64,000 bases of DNA, taken from positions 1-64,000 of the forward strand of contig NZ_PVWF01000001.1 of assembly GCF_003003995.1 (NCBI RefSeq), read 5' to 3'. A program made the translations under genes and the position numbers. Source of the DNA: Pleurocapsa sp. CCALA 161 (GTDB lineage Bacteria > Cyanobacteriota > Cyanobacteriia > Cyanobacteriales > Xenococcaceae). Every line of letters starts with the position of its first letter. The stretch's first letter is position 1. Positions 1 to 8,228 of the stretch are shown here, piece after piece. The notes under the pieces were generated by a model that was not told the DNA's origin, made no database searches, and was given only the letters and a program-made list of their open reading frames with translations.

Positions 1-31
1 GGCAGCTTGGGGGTGGCAGCTTGGGGGTGGC
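1..31. repeat. 14-bp direct tandem repeat at the window edge
   Basis: The unit GGCAGCTTGGGGGT occurs twice in a row and a third unit begins (GGC). The period of 14 is not a multiple of three, so a change in copy number would shift the reading frame of the open frame that crosses it. The left part may continue outside the window. Confidence 0.85.
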
Positions 32-298
32 AAAATTAGTAATTTTATTGCTGTTGATGGCTGGGGGATGCCCTTAAGCGCAAATTTTCCTCTGCATCGT
101 GTCAGTCACGATTATTTTACTCACTGGAGTTCCAGCATTTTAGGCGCAGGACAACAAGGTTTTTATGCCGATCCTGGAAGAGAACATTTAGAGTTATGGC
201 GATCGCCACAAACCAGCTATGGATGGCGGATCATTGCTCCAGGACAGAAAACCCGCGATACTCTAGCCAATTATCTAGGTGATATCTTAAATTCATGA
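2..298 (+). CDS. C-terminal part of an unrecognised protein (5' end outside window)
   Basis: The frame is open from the first bases of the window to the TGA at 296-298, so the ATG at 68 is probably internal and this is the tail of a longer gene. The visible 98 residues are rich in aromatic residues and histidine (HRVSHDYFTHW, GFYADPGREHLELW, SYGWRIIAPG). This suggests a compact beta-rich enzyme domain, but I do not recognise the family. The reading frame passes through the 14-bp tandem repeat at 1-31, so the upstream frame could have been shifted by repeat expansion. Downstream is a 209-base gap and then ilvB on the same strand. Confidence 0.5.
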   Translation, partial: AAWGWQLGGGKISNFIAVDGWGMPLSANFPLHRVSHDYFTHWSSSILGAGQQGFYADPGREHLELWRSPQTSYGWRIIAPGQKTRDTLANYLGDILNS

Positions 299-448
299 CA
301 TTGTTAAGCAGTTAATAACTAGCCCAAAAACCACTATCCATCCTGTAAAGTGTGTATTTTTATATGTTTTACCAAGTGTCTACTCGACAGCAAAAGCAGT
401 TTAATTTATATTAAAAAGCTTAACCGTAAAAATTAATCCTAGTTTTTG

Positions 449-476
449 TTGCAGATTAGACTGCAAATTTTACAAT
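449..476 (+). promoter_or_regulatory. possible sigma70-type promoter of ilvB
   Basis: TTGCAG (449-454) and TACAAT (471-476) are separated by 16 bases and lie 31 bases upstream of the GTG start of ilvB. TTGCAG also forms an inverted repeat with CTGCAA at 461-466. No experimental start is known; this is a match by eye. Confidence 0.35.
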
Positions 477-507
477 AAAGAATAAGCAAGTCATACGGAT
501 AGCAAGC

Positions 508-2361
508 GTGGTATCTACAAGTATTCCCCAAAGTTCACAATCAATTCAGGCTTCACAACGTCGTACAGGGGCCTATGCCCTGATGGACAGTCTTCGTCTG
601 CATGGTGTCAAGCATATTTTTGGCTACCCTGGTGGTGCCATTTTGCCAATTTACGATGAGCTATATCATTCGGAAGCCAGGGGCGAAGTGAAACATATTT
701 TGGTGCGTCATGAACAGGCGGCAGCCCATGCAGCAGATGGTTATGCTCGCGCTACAGGCAAGGTGGGTGTGTGTTTTGCCACTTCAGGCCCTGGGGCAAC
801 TAATTTAGTCACAGGTATTGCCACCGCCCAGCTAGACTCTATTCCCCTGGTTATTATTACAGGGCAAGTGCCACTAGCAGCGATTGGCACTGATGCTTTT
901 CAAGAAACAGATATTTTCGGCATAACCACTCCAATTGTCAAAAACTCTTATGTAGTGCGTCGCGCCCAGGATATGGCGAGAATTGTCGCCGAAGCATTTC
1001 ATATCGCTAGCACGGGTCGTCCTGGTCCAGTATTGATTGATATACCCAAGGATGTGGGGATTGAGGAATGCGATTATGTTCCCGTATTGCCAGGGGAGAC
1101 AAGTCTGCGGGGATACAAGCCTACAGTCAAAGGAAATCCCAGGCAGATCAATGCTGCTTTAAAGTTGATTTCCCAAGCAGAAAAGCCATTACTGTATGTA
1201 GGTGGCGGTGCAGTTGCTGCTGATGCTCATGCTCAAATCAAAGAACTAGCGGAAAAGTTTAAAATTCCCGTCACGACAACGTTAATGGGTTTGGGGTCTT
1301 TTGATGAACACAATCCTCTAGCGGTGGGAATGTTGGGAATGCACGGTACAGCCTATGCTAATTTTGCCGTGAGTGAATGCGATCTCCTCATTGCCCTGGG
1401 TGCTAGATTCGACGATCGCGTTACGGGTAAACTGGATGAGTTTGCCAATCGTGCCAAGGTAATTCATATTGATATTGACCCTGCCGAAGTTGGCAAAAAT
1501 CGGACTCCTGATGTACCAATTGTCGGGGATGTGCGCAAGGTATTGGAGCAAATTTTAGACCGCGCCAAAGGTTCAGATTTTGCAGCTAAACCTAACCTGA
1601 CGAAATCTTGGCTAGAAAAGATCGATCACTGGCGCAAGGAATATCCTTTAACCGCCCCTCACCCTGAACAGGGCTTATCTCCCCAGGAAGTAATTGTCGA
1701 ACTAAATCATCAAGCGCCCCAAGCTTTTTATACTACTGATGTCGGTCAACACCAGATGTGGGCTGCCCAGTTTCTCAAAAATGGGCCTCGTCGCTGGATT
1801 TCCAGCGCTGGTTTAGGCACGATGGGCTATGGTTTACCCGCAGCCATGGGGGTAAAAGTTGCTATTCCCGATGAGGAAACCATCTGTATCAGTGGTGATG
1901 CTAGTTTTCAAATGAATCCCCAAGAGTTAGGAACTTTAGCGCAGTTTAACATCAACGTTAAAACCGTGATTATTAATAACGGTTGGCAGGGAATGGTGCG
2001 TCAGTGGCAGCAAAACTTTTTTGGTGAGCGCTATTCTTCTTCTAACATGGAAATCGGCGCGCCAGATTTTGTCATGTTGGCAGAGGCTTACGGCATCAAG
2101 GGGATGATAGTGCGCGAGCGAGATCGATTACCCAGCGCGATCGCCGAGATGCTTGCTCATGATGGGCCAGTCTTAATGGATGTTCGTGTTACCAAAGACG
2201 AAAATTGCTATCCTATGATTGCCCCTGGTAAGAGCAATGCTCACATGCTGGGTTTACCCCAAAAAGAACAGCCTGACGTTGAGTTTGTTAACTGTAACAA
2301 TTGCGGTACTACCAATCCAATCGCCAACAAGTTTTGTCCTGAATGTGGCACTGGTTTATAG
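508..2361 (+). CDS. ilvB: acetolactate synthase large subunit with C-terminal zinc ribbon
   Basis: Catalytic subunit of acetohydroxyacid synthase, the ThDP- and FAD-dependent first common step of branched-chain amino acid synthesis in the cytoplasm. The 617-residue protein has the usual order: N-terminal ThDP-binding domain with catalytic Glu69 (context [15 protein letters not shown]), central FAD/regulatory domain, and C-terminal ThDP domain with the Mg/ThDP motif starting GDASF near residue 462 and ending in NN. The start is GTG at 508; no in-frame ATG fits the family N-terminus better. After the normal end there is an extra tail with Cys596, Cys599, Cys610 and Cys613 (CNNC...CPEC), a probable zinc ribbon. 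The small subunit gene ilvN is not adjacent. Family assignment is very sure; the role of the tail is unknown. Confidence 0.96.
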   Translation: MVSTSIPQSSQSIQASQRRTGAYALMDSLRLHGVKHIFGYPGGAILPIYDELYHSEARGEVKHILVRHEQAAAHAADGYARATGKVGVCFATSGPGATNLVTGIATAQLDSIPLVIITGQVPLAAIGTDAFQETDIFGITTPIVKNSYVVRRAQDMARIVAEAFHIASTGRPGPVLIDIPKDVGIEECDYVPVLPGETSLRGYKPTVKGNPRQINAALKLISQAEKPLLYVGGGAVAADAHAQIKELAEKFKIPVTTTLMGLGSFDEHNPLAVGMLGMHGTAYANFAVSECDLLIALGARFDDRVTGKLDEFANRAKVIHIDIDPAEVGKNRTPDVPIVGDVRKVLEQILDRAKGSDFAAKPNLTKSWLEKIDHWRKEYPLTAPHPEQGLSPQEVIVELNHQAPQAFYTTDVGQHQMWAAQFLKNGPRRWISSAGLGTMGYGLPAAMGVKVAIPDEETICISGDASFQMNPQELGTLAQFNINVKTVIINNGWQGMVRQWQQNFFGERYSSSNMEIGAPDFVMLAEAYGIKGMIVRERDRLPSAIAEMLAHDGPVLMDVRVTKDENCYPMIAPGKSNAHMLGLPQKEQPDVEFVNCNNCGTTNPIANKFCPECGTGL

Positions 2362-2386
2362 TTAGGTCTAAAATCAAATTTCTCCT

Positions 2387-2410
2387 AGGGGCGAACGGCT
2401 GTTTGCCCCT
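2387..2410. repeat. inverted repeat downstream of ilvB, dispersed-repeat family member
   Basis: AGGGGCGAAC and GTTTGCCCCT pair over ten positions (one wobble) around the loop GGCT. It lies between the convergent ilvB and the minus-strand gene at 2433, with no T-tract, so it may act as a weak bidirectional terminator. Its core (AGGGGCGAA / TTTGCCCCT) is like the repeats at 12361-12385, 18713-18763 and 53971-54033. Confidence 0.6.
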
Positions 2411-2432
2411 ACATACTCAAAATAACTAGTGA

Positions 2433-3092
2433 TTAATTAGCTTTTCTAGCTTTAAACTCTAGTAAGTTAACTTGATTTTGCAAATCTTTATTTTCAGTTT
2501 TTAAGACAGCAAGTTTCTTTTGCGCTCTATAAAAATGACCTTTATAAGCTCCCAAACTTTTATTGCTAACCCCTAACTTTTCCCGTCGTCTTACTTCCTG
2601 TTGATATTGGCGCTGAAGTTTATTATACGCCGTTTGCAGATCTTTTAAGCCACCTTTGCATTGAGATTTTAGCTGTTTTAATTCGCGATCTCGCGTCGCT
2701 ACCATTTTATTTAAGCATTCTATTTTAACCAACATTTGCTTGTCAAAATTATTAGTTTTAACCTGCTTAATTAAACCTTGATAGCTATCATGAATCCATT
2801 CATGTTGAGCCTTAAAAGCCCGTCTAGTTGCTTCATATTTGACTGTATTTAAAACTGCTTCTTTATAAATTCCCTTATGTTTGCCTTTAATATCAATCAA
2901 TAATCGGTCATAGTTCGTTGCGTTGTGGCGTAAACTATCACAATTAGCTTCAATATACTTAACGCGATCGCCTGTAGTAGAATTAATAATATAAGCTTCT
3001 GATCCTAGTCCTTGGGGTGGATGACAGACAATGCGATCTTTCCAACTTTGAATTACTTCCTCTAACGAAAATTGTTGGGTGTTAATACTCAT
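2433..3092 (-). CDS. unknown protein with conserved N-terminal domain and coiled coil (paralogue A)
   Basis: 219 residues, family not recognised. Residues about 10-110 form a domain shared with the gene at 3480-4295: both show W(K/Q)D(R/Q)I(V/I)C, PPQG or SPQG, YI(E/Q)A(N/S)CD(S/E)LRH, TNY, and VKYEATRR followed by a QH(E/Q)WI helix. Residues 110-190 are predominantly charged helix with coiled-coil character. The last 45 residues again match the paralogue (NKSL.A.K, F..AQ.K). There is no signal peptide or membrane segment, so it is likely cytoplasmic and structural or scaffold-like. It is the last of three minus-strand genes but lies 387 bases from its paralogue, so it may have its own promoter. 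No function is claimed. Confidence 0.75.
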   Translation of the reverse strand: MSINTQQFSLEEVIQSWKDRIVCHPPQGLGSEAYIINSTTGDRVKYIEANCDSLRHNATNYDRLLIDIKGKHKGIYKEAVLNTVKYEATRRAFKAQHEWIHDSYQGLIKQVKTNNFDKQMLVKIECLNKMVATRDRELKQLKSQCKGGLKDLQTAYNKLQRQYQQEVRRREKLGVSNKSLGAYKGHFYRAQKKLAVLKTENKDLQNQVNLLEFKARKAN

Positions 3093-3479
3093 TTGTATTT
3101 CAATTACTAAATAGTAGGTAATAGTTGGCAGCGATAAGCTGAGACTAAATAAAAGGCGTTGGAATCTAAAGTATGACGTACAAAATGTTTCTGTTCGTAG
3201 CTAAAAGCTAATAGCTTTTAGCTTTTTAAATTTAATGAAATATAATGATGTTAAAAAATCATATCTTGATTCACCAACGCCAATAAAACAATAAATATAA
3301 GTTAGCCAGACCATAGCAACGACAACCATCTATCCTATCTTGTTGAATTATGTGCTATGTAAGTCACGTCAGTTTTAACAAGCAAACTAGAAAACCGCCA
3401 CTGTAATTACAGCAAGTCAAATAGTCTTTGATTAGTTATCAATTCAAAATTCAGATGATCAAAAGAAGATAAGGCTTTC
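3093..3479. other. 387-bp gap between coiled-coil paralogues
   Basis: AT-rich spacer without a convincing gene. Its main structure is the strong hairpin at 3199-3227. The right part probably holds the 3' untranslated end of paralogue B and the left part the promoter of paralogue A. Confidence 0.6.
3199..3227 (+). terminator. strong hairpin followed by T-run
   Basis: AGCTAAAAGCTA and TAGCTTTTAGCT form a perfect 12-bp inverted repeat with one base between them, followed by TTTTT on the plus strand. The T-run orientation would stop plus-strand transcription, yet the genes on either side are on the minus strand. It may block antisense reading, be a boundary element, or be a repeat. Confidence 0.5.
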
Positions 3480-4295
3480 TTAACTATATTTGATTTTTAG
3501 TAGCTTAATCTTGCCTTGAAGATCAATATCGTATTGTTCAAGTAATTGGCGATCGCTCTGGATCAGATTAATTTTATTTTGCGCTTTGATGAAGATATTT
3601 TTACAAGCCTGTAAGCTCTTATTTTGACTATCAATCTGTTGTTTATAAGTACAGCTTTTAACAAATTGAGTAATTAATCCTTTGTATTTAAGCTTGAGTT
3701 CCTGTAGTCCCTGATTTAATTCAGATTTAAGGCTGATAATTTCGCGATCGCATTTTTGTAGCTGTTGATTTAGTTGCGCGATCTGACGATTTTTTTGCTC
3801 AATTTCCGCCTCTTTTTGCTTTAAGAGAACATCGGCTTGAATTGCTGACAACTCTTCCTGATACTCACTCTTAATTACGGCGATCGCTTGATTTTGTTCG
3901 GCAATAATTTGTTTAAGATCATCAATTTCTGATGACTGCTGTTCTACCGTTAACTTCTTGTGTTCAATCAATGCTTGATAGCTAGATTGAATCCATTGGT
4001 GCTGTTTACGTACTACTCTTCTGGTTGCTTCATATTTGACACTATTCAAAATTGCTTCTTTTAAATAGCCATAATACTGCTCTTTAATCTTATTCAAAAT
4101 TGAATTGTAGTTAGTACCTAAATGACGTAACTCATCACAGCTTGCTTGAATATAGTTAACTAGGCGACCATCTCTAGAATCCACAAAGTAAGCGCCGTAG
4201 CCTTCGCCTTGAGGAGAGAAACAAATAATCTGATCTTGCCAAGTTTGAACTATTATTTGTAGGCTATTTTGTTTTTCTATGGTGGAATCAATCAT
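3480..4295 (-). CDS. unknown protein with conserved N-terminal domain and extended coiled coil (paralogue B)
   Basis: 271 residues, family not recognised. The N-terminal 110 residues match the gene at 2433-3092 almost without gaps (W.D.I.C, SPQGEG, YIQASCDELRH, VKYEATRR, QHQWIQSSYQALI). From about residue 115 to 215 it is a long charged coiled coil rich in Gln, Glu, Lys and Leu. It is some 52 residues longer than in paralogue A, all of the difference being in the coiled coil. The C-terminal 45 residues again resemble the paralogue. It starts 34 bases downstream of the minus-strand gene at 4330-4983, which suggests co-transcription. The shared ends with a variable-length rod point to a structural or bridging protein; this is inference. 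Confidence 0.75.
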   Translation of the reverse strand: MIDSTIEKQNSLQIIVQTWQDQIICFSPQGEGYGAYFVDSRDGRLVNYIQASCDELRHLGTNYNSILNKIKEQYYGYLKEAILNSVKYEATRRVVRKQHQWIQSSYQALIEHKKLTVEQQSSEIDDLKQIIAEQNQAIAVIKSEYQEELSAIQADVLLKQKEAEIEQKNRQIAQLNQQLQKCDREIISLKSELNQGLQELKLKYKGLITQFVKSCTYKQQIDSQNKSLQACKNIFIKAQNKINLIQSDRQLLEQYDIDLQGKIKLLKIKYS

Positions 4296-4329
4296 AGTAG
4301 CTAATAATAAATTTTAGTTGTTAATTGGC

Positions 4330-4983
4330 TTATTCAATCGGGCTATATTTAAGTAATTGGCTCAATTGATGTTGAGCTAAAAATTGTTCCAACCAAGCTC
4401 TTTTTAACAAATCTAAAGTAGAAGCCTGAGTTGCCAAAGTATACTCCCACTGCGCTCCTTTCCACCAGCTAATATAGCTTGATAAATCGTCATAGGCTTC
4501 TTCCACCGCTGTACTGCCTGTAAGTTGATGATAATTTTGCTGATGAATTGCCAAAATAAAAGCTTCAACATCTTGTTTAAATTTGGCAAATACTTGGGAA
4601 TCTTTGGTTAAATTGTCGATCGCGTAAGCGCATTGTGACCAAGAAATTTTGGTACGAAAGTCGTACTGCTCGTGTTTAAAGATGGGAAAAGCCAATTTTA
4701 ATTCCCTCAAACTGTCAACCTGCCCCAAAGTATAGGTTTTGGCTTTAATAATTCTCAGAGGAAAGCGATCTGGATGAGCCTGAATTTCCAGACAAGAAAT
4801 AAACTCTAGATATTCATAATTTTTAATTGCCGTCAGTCTTTCCAAATCACTTTGAGACAATCCCAACTGCAAGCAGCGTTGATACTCCACCTCTAAAACT
4901 GGCAAAGCAGAATTTAATTTAACCGTCACTAACCCTGCGACCTGATATTGTTTTAATCTTCGTTGCAGGTCTATATATTTCAT
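4330..4983 (-). CDS. unknown protein, first gene of the coiled-coil module
   Basis: 217 residues, not recognised. It is predicted to be mainly helical and soluble, with no signal peptide. The N-terminal segment (residues 5-70) has an amphipathic pattern and a lysine/arginine-rich start (DLQRRLKQYQ). The middle is rich in aromatic residues (SYISWWKGAQWEY near residue 172), and the end is a leucine-rich helix. It is upstream of paralogue B by 34 bases in the same direction, so the two are likely one transcript. Nothing in it resembles an enzyme active site that I can name. Confidence 0.65.
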   Translation of the reverse strand: MKYIDLQRRLKQYQVAGLVTVKLNSALPVLEVEYQRCLQLGLSQSDLERLTAIKNYEYLEFISCLEIQAHPDRFPLRIIKAKTYTLGQVDSLRELKLAFPIFKHEQYDFRTKISWSQCAYAIDNLTKDSQVFAKFKQDVEAFILAIHQQNYHQLTGSTAVEEAYDDLSSYISWWKGAQWEYTLATQASTLDLLKRAWLEQFLAQHQLSQLLKYSPIE

Positions 4984-5189
4984 CTCTTAATCATGATTTA
5001 GGAACTAAAGTTGAGCGCTCAGAATTAAAATTAACCAACTTATCAGGTATAACTTCAAAACTTATGGGTTAGCAACTTATTGGTTTTCAACTTGAAACTC
5101 TAAGCCAAAAAATAATCAGTGAGTTTCAGGCGATCGGGTAAAATAACAAATAATCAACCATAAAAAACAAATTTTACAGGAGATCTTCA

Positions 5190-5285
5190 ATGGGTGGCGC
5201 GATCGCATTTTTACTAATCATTGGTTTGTATACAGGAATTGCTTCTGGTTTATATTTAGGTTTACGCAAGTTCGACATCATTTAA
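5190..5285 (+). CDS. petL: cytochrome b6f complex subunit PetL-like peptide (31 aa)
   Basis: A 31-residue peptide starting MGGAIAFLLIIGLYTGIASG and ending in YLGLRKFDII forms one membrane helix followed by a short basic tail. This is the size and pattern I associate with cyanobacterial PetL, a peripheral small subunit that stabilises the cytochrome b6f complex in thylakoids. A good ribosome site, AGGAG, lies 7 bases before the ATG at 5190. The gene stands alone, with a hairpin terminator at 5456-5485. Other single-helix photosynthetic peptides (PetM, PetG, PetN) have different motifs. Assignment is from memory of the family, so moderate confidence. Confidence 0.7.
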   Translation: MGGAIAFLLIIGLYTGIASGLYLGLRKFDII

Positions 5286-5645
5286 TTTAACCAGTCTTCT
5301 ACCGCTAGTGAGTAGGAGGGCAAATTAATTAGAAGATGCTTTGATAGGGAGTTAGGGAATTAGGGAAGTAAAAAATAGAGATAGCTAACCAATTGCCCTC
5401 AAAATCTATTTTGTCTTTGATTTGATATTTAATTCCACCTACTTACGTATCTAAAAGAGCATCGTTAGACCTGACGGTGCTTTTTATGTGCAGTTTACTC
5501 AGGGATTTAGACATAATAGACAGAGCAAAGCTAATCTCACAAAATTGGGGTGAAATTCTTGGGCAGAGACGGCACAATTAAGAAGCAAAGTTGCTTGCTA
5601 ATGCTGGGTCATTATCGAATTCAATAAAATTAGAGGTAAGTTAGG
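5286..5645. other. 360-bp gap after petL
   Basis: Contains short direct repeats of the form TTAGGGA (about 5350-5370) and the terminator hairpin at 5456-5485. The right part (5490-5645) should hold the promoter of the TTG-started gene at 5646. No further gene seen. Confidence 0.5.
5456..5485 (+). terminator. Rho-independent terminator, likely of petL
   Basis: AGCATCGT (5458-5465) pairs with ACGGTGCT (5474-5481), one wobble, and runs directly into TTTTT. It lies 170 bases after the petL stop on the same strand. Confidence 0.7.
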
Positions 5646-6419
5646 TTGGACGAATCATATCAAGAATATATTAATCGAGTTGCGCGGTTAACTCTACCGA
5701 GCGCCTGTGCCTTACAGCTTCAGGGTATTCAGCAATCACCTAAATTTGTCGATGGCAAAGCCGTATCATTTCCAGGCTACAGCGTGATTACTCCTCCCGC
5801 AGCGGAGGACGATGTCAACCAGCGCTTTTATCAGCAGCTAGAAACTCTACAACGACAATTATTTGATGGTTTGGGACAAAATTTCTTTATTCCTCTACCA
5901 ACGACAAGTTTTCATTTCACCCTAGCCGATTTAATTTGGGATGAAAGCTATCGTCAGGTAGTTAAAGACAATCCTAATTTTGATCGAGAATTGCAGCAGC
6001 AGGTTGCAGCTAGTATGAATGAGTATCAGGCAGAGTGGGATCATCAGCCGATCTCTTGGCAGTTGTGGGGCGTAATCACCAGACCAAGAGCAATTATGGC
6101 TTGCCTAGTGCCAAAAGATCAAAACAGCTATCAATCAGTAATCAAGCTACGTCGCGCCCTCTATCAGAATGCAGGAATTATTGGCTTGGGTGTTGAGCAA
6201 CAGTATGACCTAACGGCACATATTACTTTAGGCTATTTCGATCATATTCCCGACAGCTTAAATCGCGATCGCCTTTGTATCGTCATGTCACAGATTAATG
6301 ATCGACTGATCGAAAGCGAGTTGCCAGAGTTTACTCTCAAACAGGCCGAATTAAGAAAATTTGAAGATATGATTCACTACAACCGTGAGTCAGATTGGGC
6401 GGTAGTTAACTTTGATTAG
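5646..6419 (+). CDS. 2H phosphoesterase-like protein (DUF1868 type)
   Basis: 257 residues. Two H-x-T motifs, HFT in SFHFTLADL near residue 99 and HIT in TAHITLGYF near residue 195, are spaced as in the 2H phosphoesterase superfamily (LigT/ThpR-like folds that act on cyclic or 2'-5' phosphodiesters). The length and the N-terminal region fit the cyanobacterial DUF1868 branch rather than short LigT proteins. The start is a TTG at 5646; no good ATG precedes the first conserved part. The substrate is unknown: RNA 2',3'-cyclic ends or nucleotide derivatives are possible. It stands 83 bases upstream of cobH on the same strand, and a transcript could include both. Confidence 0.75.
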   Translation: MDESYQEYINRVARLTLPSACALQLQGIQQSPKFVDGKAVSFPGYSVITPPAAEDDVNQRFYQQLETLQRQLFDGLGQNFFIPLPTTSFHFTLADLIWDESYRQVVKDNPNFDRELQQQVAASMNEYQAEWDHQPISWQLWGVITRPRAIMACLVPKDQNSYQSVIKLRRALYQNAGIIGLGVEQQYDLTAHITLGYFDHIPDSLNRDRLCIVMSQINDRLIESELPEFTLKQAELRKFEDMIHYNRESDWAVVNFD

Positions 6420-6502
6420 TTTAGTGAGTTTAATTGTTCCCGAACAGTCGGGACAAAGTTTTAGTCTCTTAAATAAAATCATCGAGATCATTACTAAATT
6501 AA

Positions 6503-7114
6503 TTGAGTAAACTAAATCATCCAATTGTCGAACAAAGCTTTGCAATTATTGACCGCGAGGTGGGAAAACATCAGCTTAATCCCCAAGAATATGCTCTTGC
6601 TCGCCGAGTAATTCATGCTACGGCCGATTTTGAGTATTTGAATTTATTATGCTTTAGCTCTGGAGCGATCGCTGCTGGGATTCGCCATCTACAACAGGGA
6701 ATACCAATTGTGACGGATGTAACCATGGTTAAGCAGGGCATCACCAGTCTTGTCAGCCAAACATTTAATAATCCCATTATTAGTGCAGTTGAGCAAGCAA
6801 AAAGAGCCGAAGCTGGCAAAACTCGAACCGAGACAGGTATGCTGCGGTGTTGTTCAAAATATCCCCAGGCTATTTATCTAATTGGCAATGCGCCGACAGC
6901 ACTATTAGCTTTATGCCAAGAGATAACTCATTCTGCAATCAAGCCAGCGCTCGTTATTGGTGTACCCGTGGGCTTTGTTGCTGTGATTGAAGCTAAACAA
7001 GCCTTAATTGAACAAGATGTCCCATACATTACGATCAAAGGGAGAAAAGGTGGTTCTCCCGCAGCCGCTGCAATACTCAATGCCCTGCTAATTTTGGCAG
7101 CAGAAATGCAATAA
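6503..7114 (+). CDS. cobH/cbiC: precorrin-8X methylmutase
   Basis: Moves a methyl group from C11 to C12 of precorrin-8X to give hydrogenobyrinic (or cobyrinic) acid in corrin ring synthesis; cytoplasmic. The 203 residues match the family along their full length: HPIVEQSFAIID at the start, the ATADFEY segment with the catalytic-region histidine just before it, the DVTMVKQGI segment, RTETGMLRC and the glycine-rich end GRKGGSPAAAAILNALL. The start is a TTG at 6503, giving the usual family N-terminus. In the same window lies a CobN-type chelatase (16253-20101), but the two are not in one operon. Confidence 0.93.
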   Translation: MSKLNHPIVEQSFAIIDREVGKHQLNPQEYALARRVIHATADFEYLNLLCFSSGAIAAGIRHLQQGIPIVTDVTMVKQGITSLVSQTFNNPIISAVEQAKRAEAGKTRTETGMLRCCSKYPQAIYLIGNAPTALLALCQEITHSAIKPALVIGVPVGFVAVIEAKQALIEQDVPYITIKGRKGGSPAAAAILNALLILAAEMQ

Positions 7115-7142
7115 GCTGTAGTGACTTGAGTACGTTCTTATT

Positions 7143-7223
7143 CAAATCAAGATTATTCCTATTGCTATGCCTAGAATCTTAACTCCAAGTCAACTGGTGG
7201 AAGAAGTTGATCTCGTAGAATGA
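7143..7223 (+). pseudogene. decayed C-terminal copy of a VapC-like toxin
   Basis: Reading from 7143 to the TGA at 7221 gives a peptide ending RILTPSQLVEEVDLVE. The intact PIN-domain toxin at 7616-8041 ends TILTPSQLIKEVELNLVD. The nucleotide match is close over about 60 bases and both copies are followed by a related repeat (7231-7248 and 8105-8122). It is the tail of a lost or truncated second copy, upstream of the intact pair. Confidence 0.75.
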
Positions 7224-7230
7224 GTTGAGG

Positions 7231-7248
7231 GCGTAGCGAAGCCATGCC
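7231..7248 (+). repeat. short repeat, copy 1
   Basis: GCGTAGCGAAGCCATGCC here and GCGTAGCAAAGCCATGCC at 8105-8122 differ at one base. Each copy lies just after a vapC tail (one decayed, one intact), which supports a local duplication of the toxin 3' end with its flank. Confidence 0.7.
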
Positions 7249-7349
7249 GAAGGCTTATCACCACAACATATATTTTTACTTTAAATGCGATCGCGTAGTT
7301 AGCCTAAGGCATCGTTTAAAATTAGAATGTGTAAACATCTCGCACTCCT

Positions 7350-7619
7350 ATGCAAGCGTACAAACTAACAGGAAAAATTGATTACTCTGGTAAATTAGTT
7401 ATTACCGAGCCTACTAATCTTAAACCTGGCGATGTAGAAGTTATTATTTTACAGTCAGCTACAATAGAAAACAAATTTATCAATGATGAACAAATAAAAC
7501 AACGTCCATCAAAAGTGAAAATATTTCAAGACTGGTTTGCTAAGACTGAGCCAATATCTTCTGATTTTACGTCCGATGATGCTAAGTGGGATTATTTAAA
7601 AGAAAAGCATAACCTGTGA
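7350..7619 (+). CDS. VapB-like antitoxin partner of PIN toxin
   Basis: 89 residues. The N-terminal half is a beta-rich swapped-hairpin-like segment (KLTGKIDYSGKLVITEPTNL, then KPGDVEVIIL) as in many cyanobacterial antitoxins. The C-terminal half is polar and likely wraps the toxin (FQDWFAKTEPI...AKWDYLKEKHNL). Its stop overlaps the toxin start by four bases (GTGA), the usual translational coupling of type II toxin-antitoxin pairs. It is probably autoregulatory with the toxin; no clear operator was found. Confidence 0.75.
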   Translation: MQAYKLTGKIDYSGKLVITEPTNLKPGDVEVIILQSATIENKFINDEQIKQRPSKVKIFQDWFAKTEPISSDFTSDDAKWDYLKEKHNL

Positions 7620-8041
7620 AAGTTTTATTGGACACCAATGTAATTCTAGACTTTGCACTAGAACGTTACCCGTGGTTTGCAGACAGCGAACAGATTATCT
7701 ATTTTGCTGAACAGAAACAGATTCTAGGTTATGTTTCAGCCTCTACTATCAGCGATATTTATTACATAATTAGAAAAAGCAAAAGTAAAGAACTTGCTTT
7801 AGAGTTTCTGCTCAATCTTTCTATTTTTTGCCAAATTGCTGCTGTTGATAGTTCAGTAATATCTATGGCACTAAATGTTAACTTTAAAGATTTTGAAGAC
7901 GCAATTCAATACAGTACTGCGATGATGAATGGTTTAAATATTATCGTTACTCGTAATCCTCAAGATTTTCCTGTTTCCATACCTACAATCTTAACTCCAA
8001 GTCAACTGATTAAAGAAGTTGAACTTAATCTCGTAGATTGA
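7616..8041 (+). CDS. vapC: PIN-domain toxin, VapC family
   Basis: 141 residues with the PIN-domain pattern: first acidic residue Asp6 in LLDTNVILD, the middle DIYYIIRK helix, and the later acidic pair in FKDFEDAIQYSTA, followed by IIVTRNPQDF. VapC toxins are Mg-dependent endoribonucleases that cut tRNA or rRNA when the antitoxin is lost. The start is GTG at 7616, overlapping the antitoxin stop. A decayed copy of its 3' end lies at 7143-7223. Type II pair assignment is strong; the RNA target cannot be read from sequence. Confidence 0.88.
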   Translation: MKVLLDTNVILDFALERYPWFADSEQIIYFAEQKQILGYVSASTISDIYYIIRKSKSKELALEFLLNLSIFCQIAAVDSSVISMALNVNFKDFEDAIQYSTAMMNGLNIIVTRNPQDFPVSIPTILTPSQLIKEVELNLVD

Positions 8042-8104
8042 GTTCAACAATGAAAAATGAATAAGTTTAGAGCGATCGCAATAGTGGATATCTTTACGTT
8101 GATT

Positions 8105-8122
8105 GCGTAGCAAAGCCATGCC
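8105..8122 (+). repeat. short repeat, copy 2
   Basis: Differs by one base from 7231-7248. It lies inside a longer region flanked by TTAGAGCG (about 8084) and CGCTCTAA (about 8133), which could pair to form a hairpin with a long loop. Confidence 0.65.
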
Positions 8123-8228
8123 ATTAGGTTTTTCGCTCTAAGTAACGAAATTTAATTCTTGAACAAAATCAAAATTATTGTGTGTTGGGCTTCAATCTTT
8201 AACCTAATCTAAGATGTCGGCGATCGCA

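Noticed and set aside
52-298. Aldose epimerase-type tail for the first fragment
   Set aside because: Some aromatic/His pattern is reminiscent, but no diagnostic residue could be matched, so the fragment is left unnamed.
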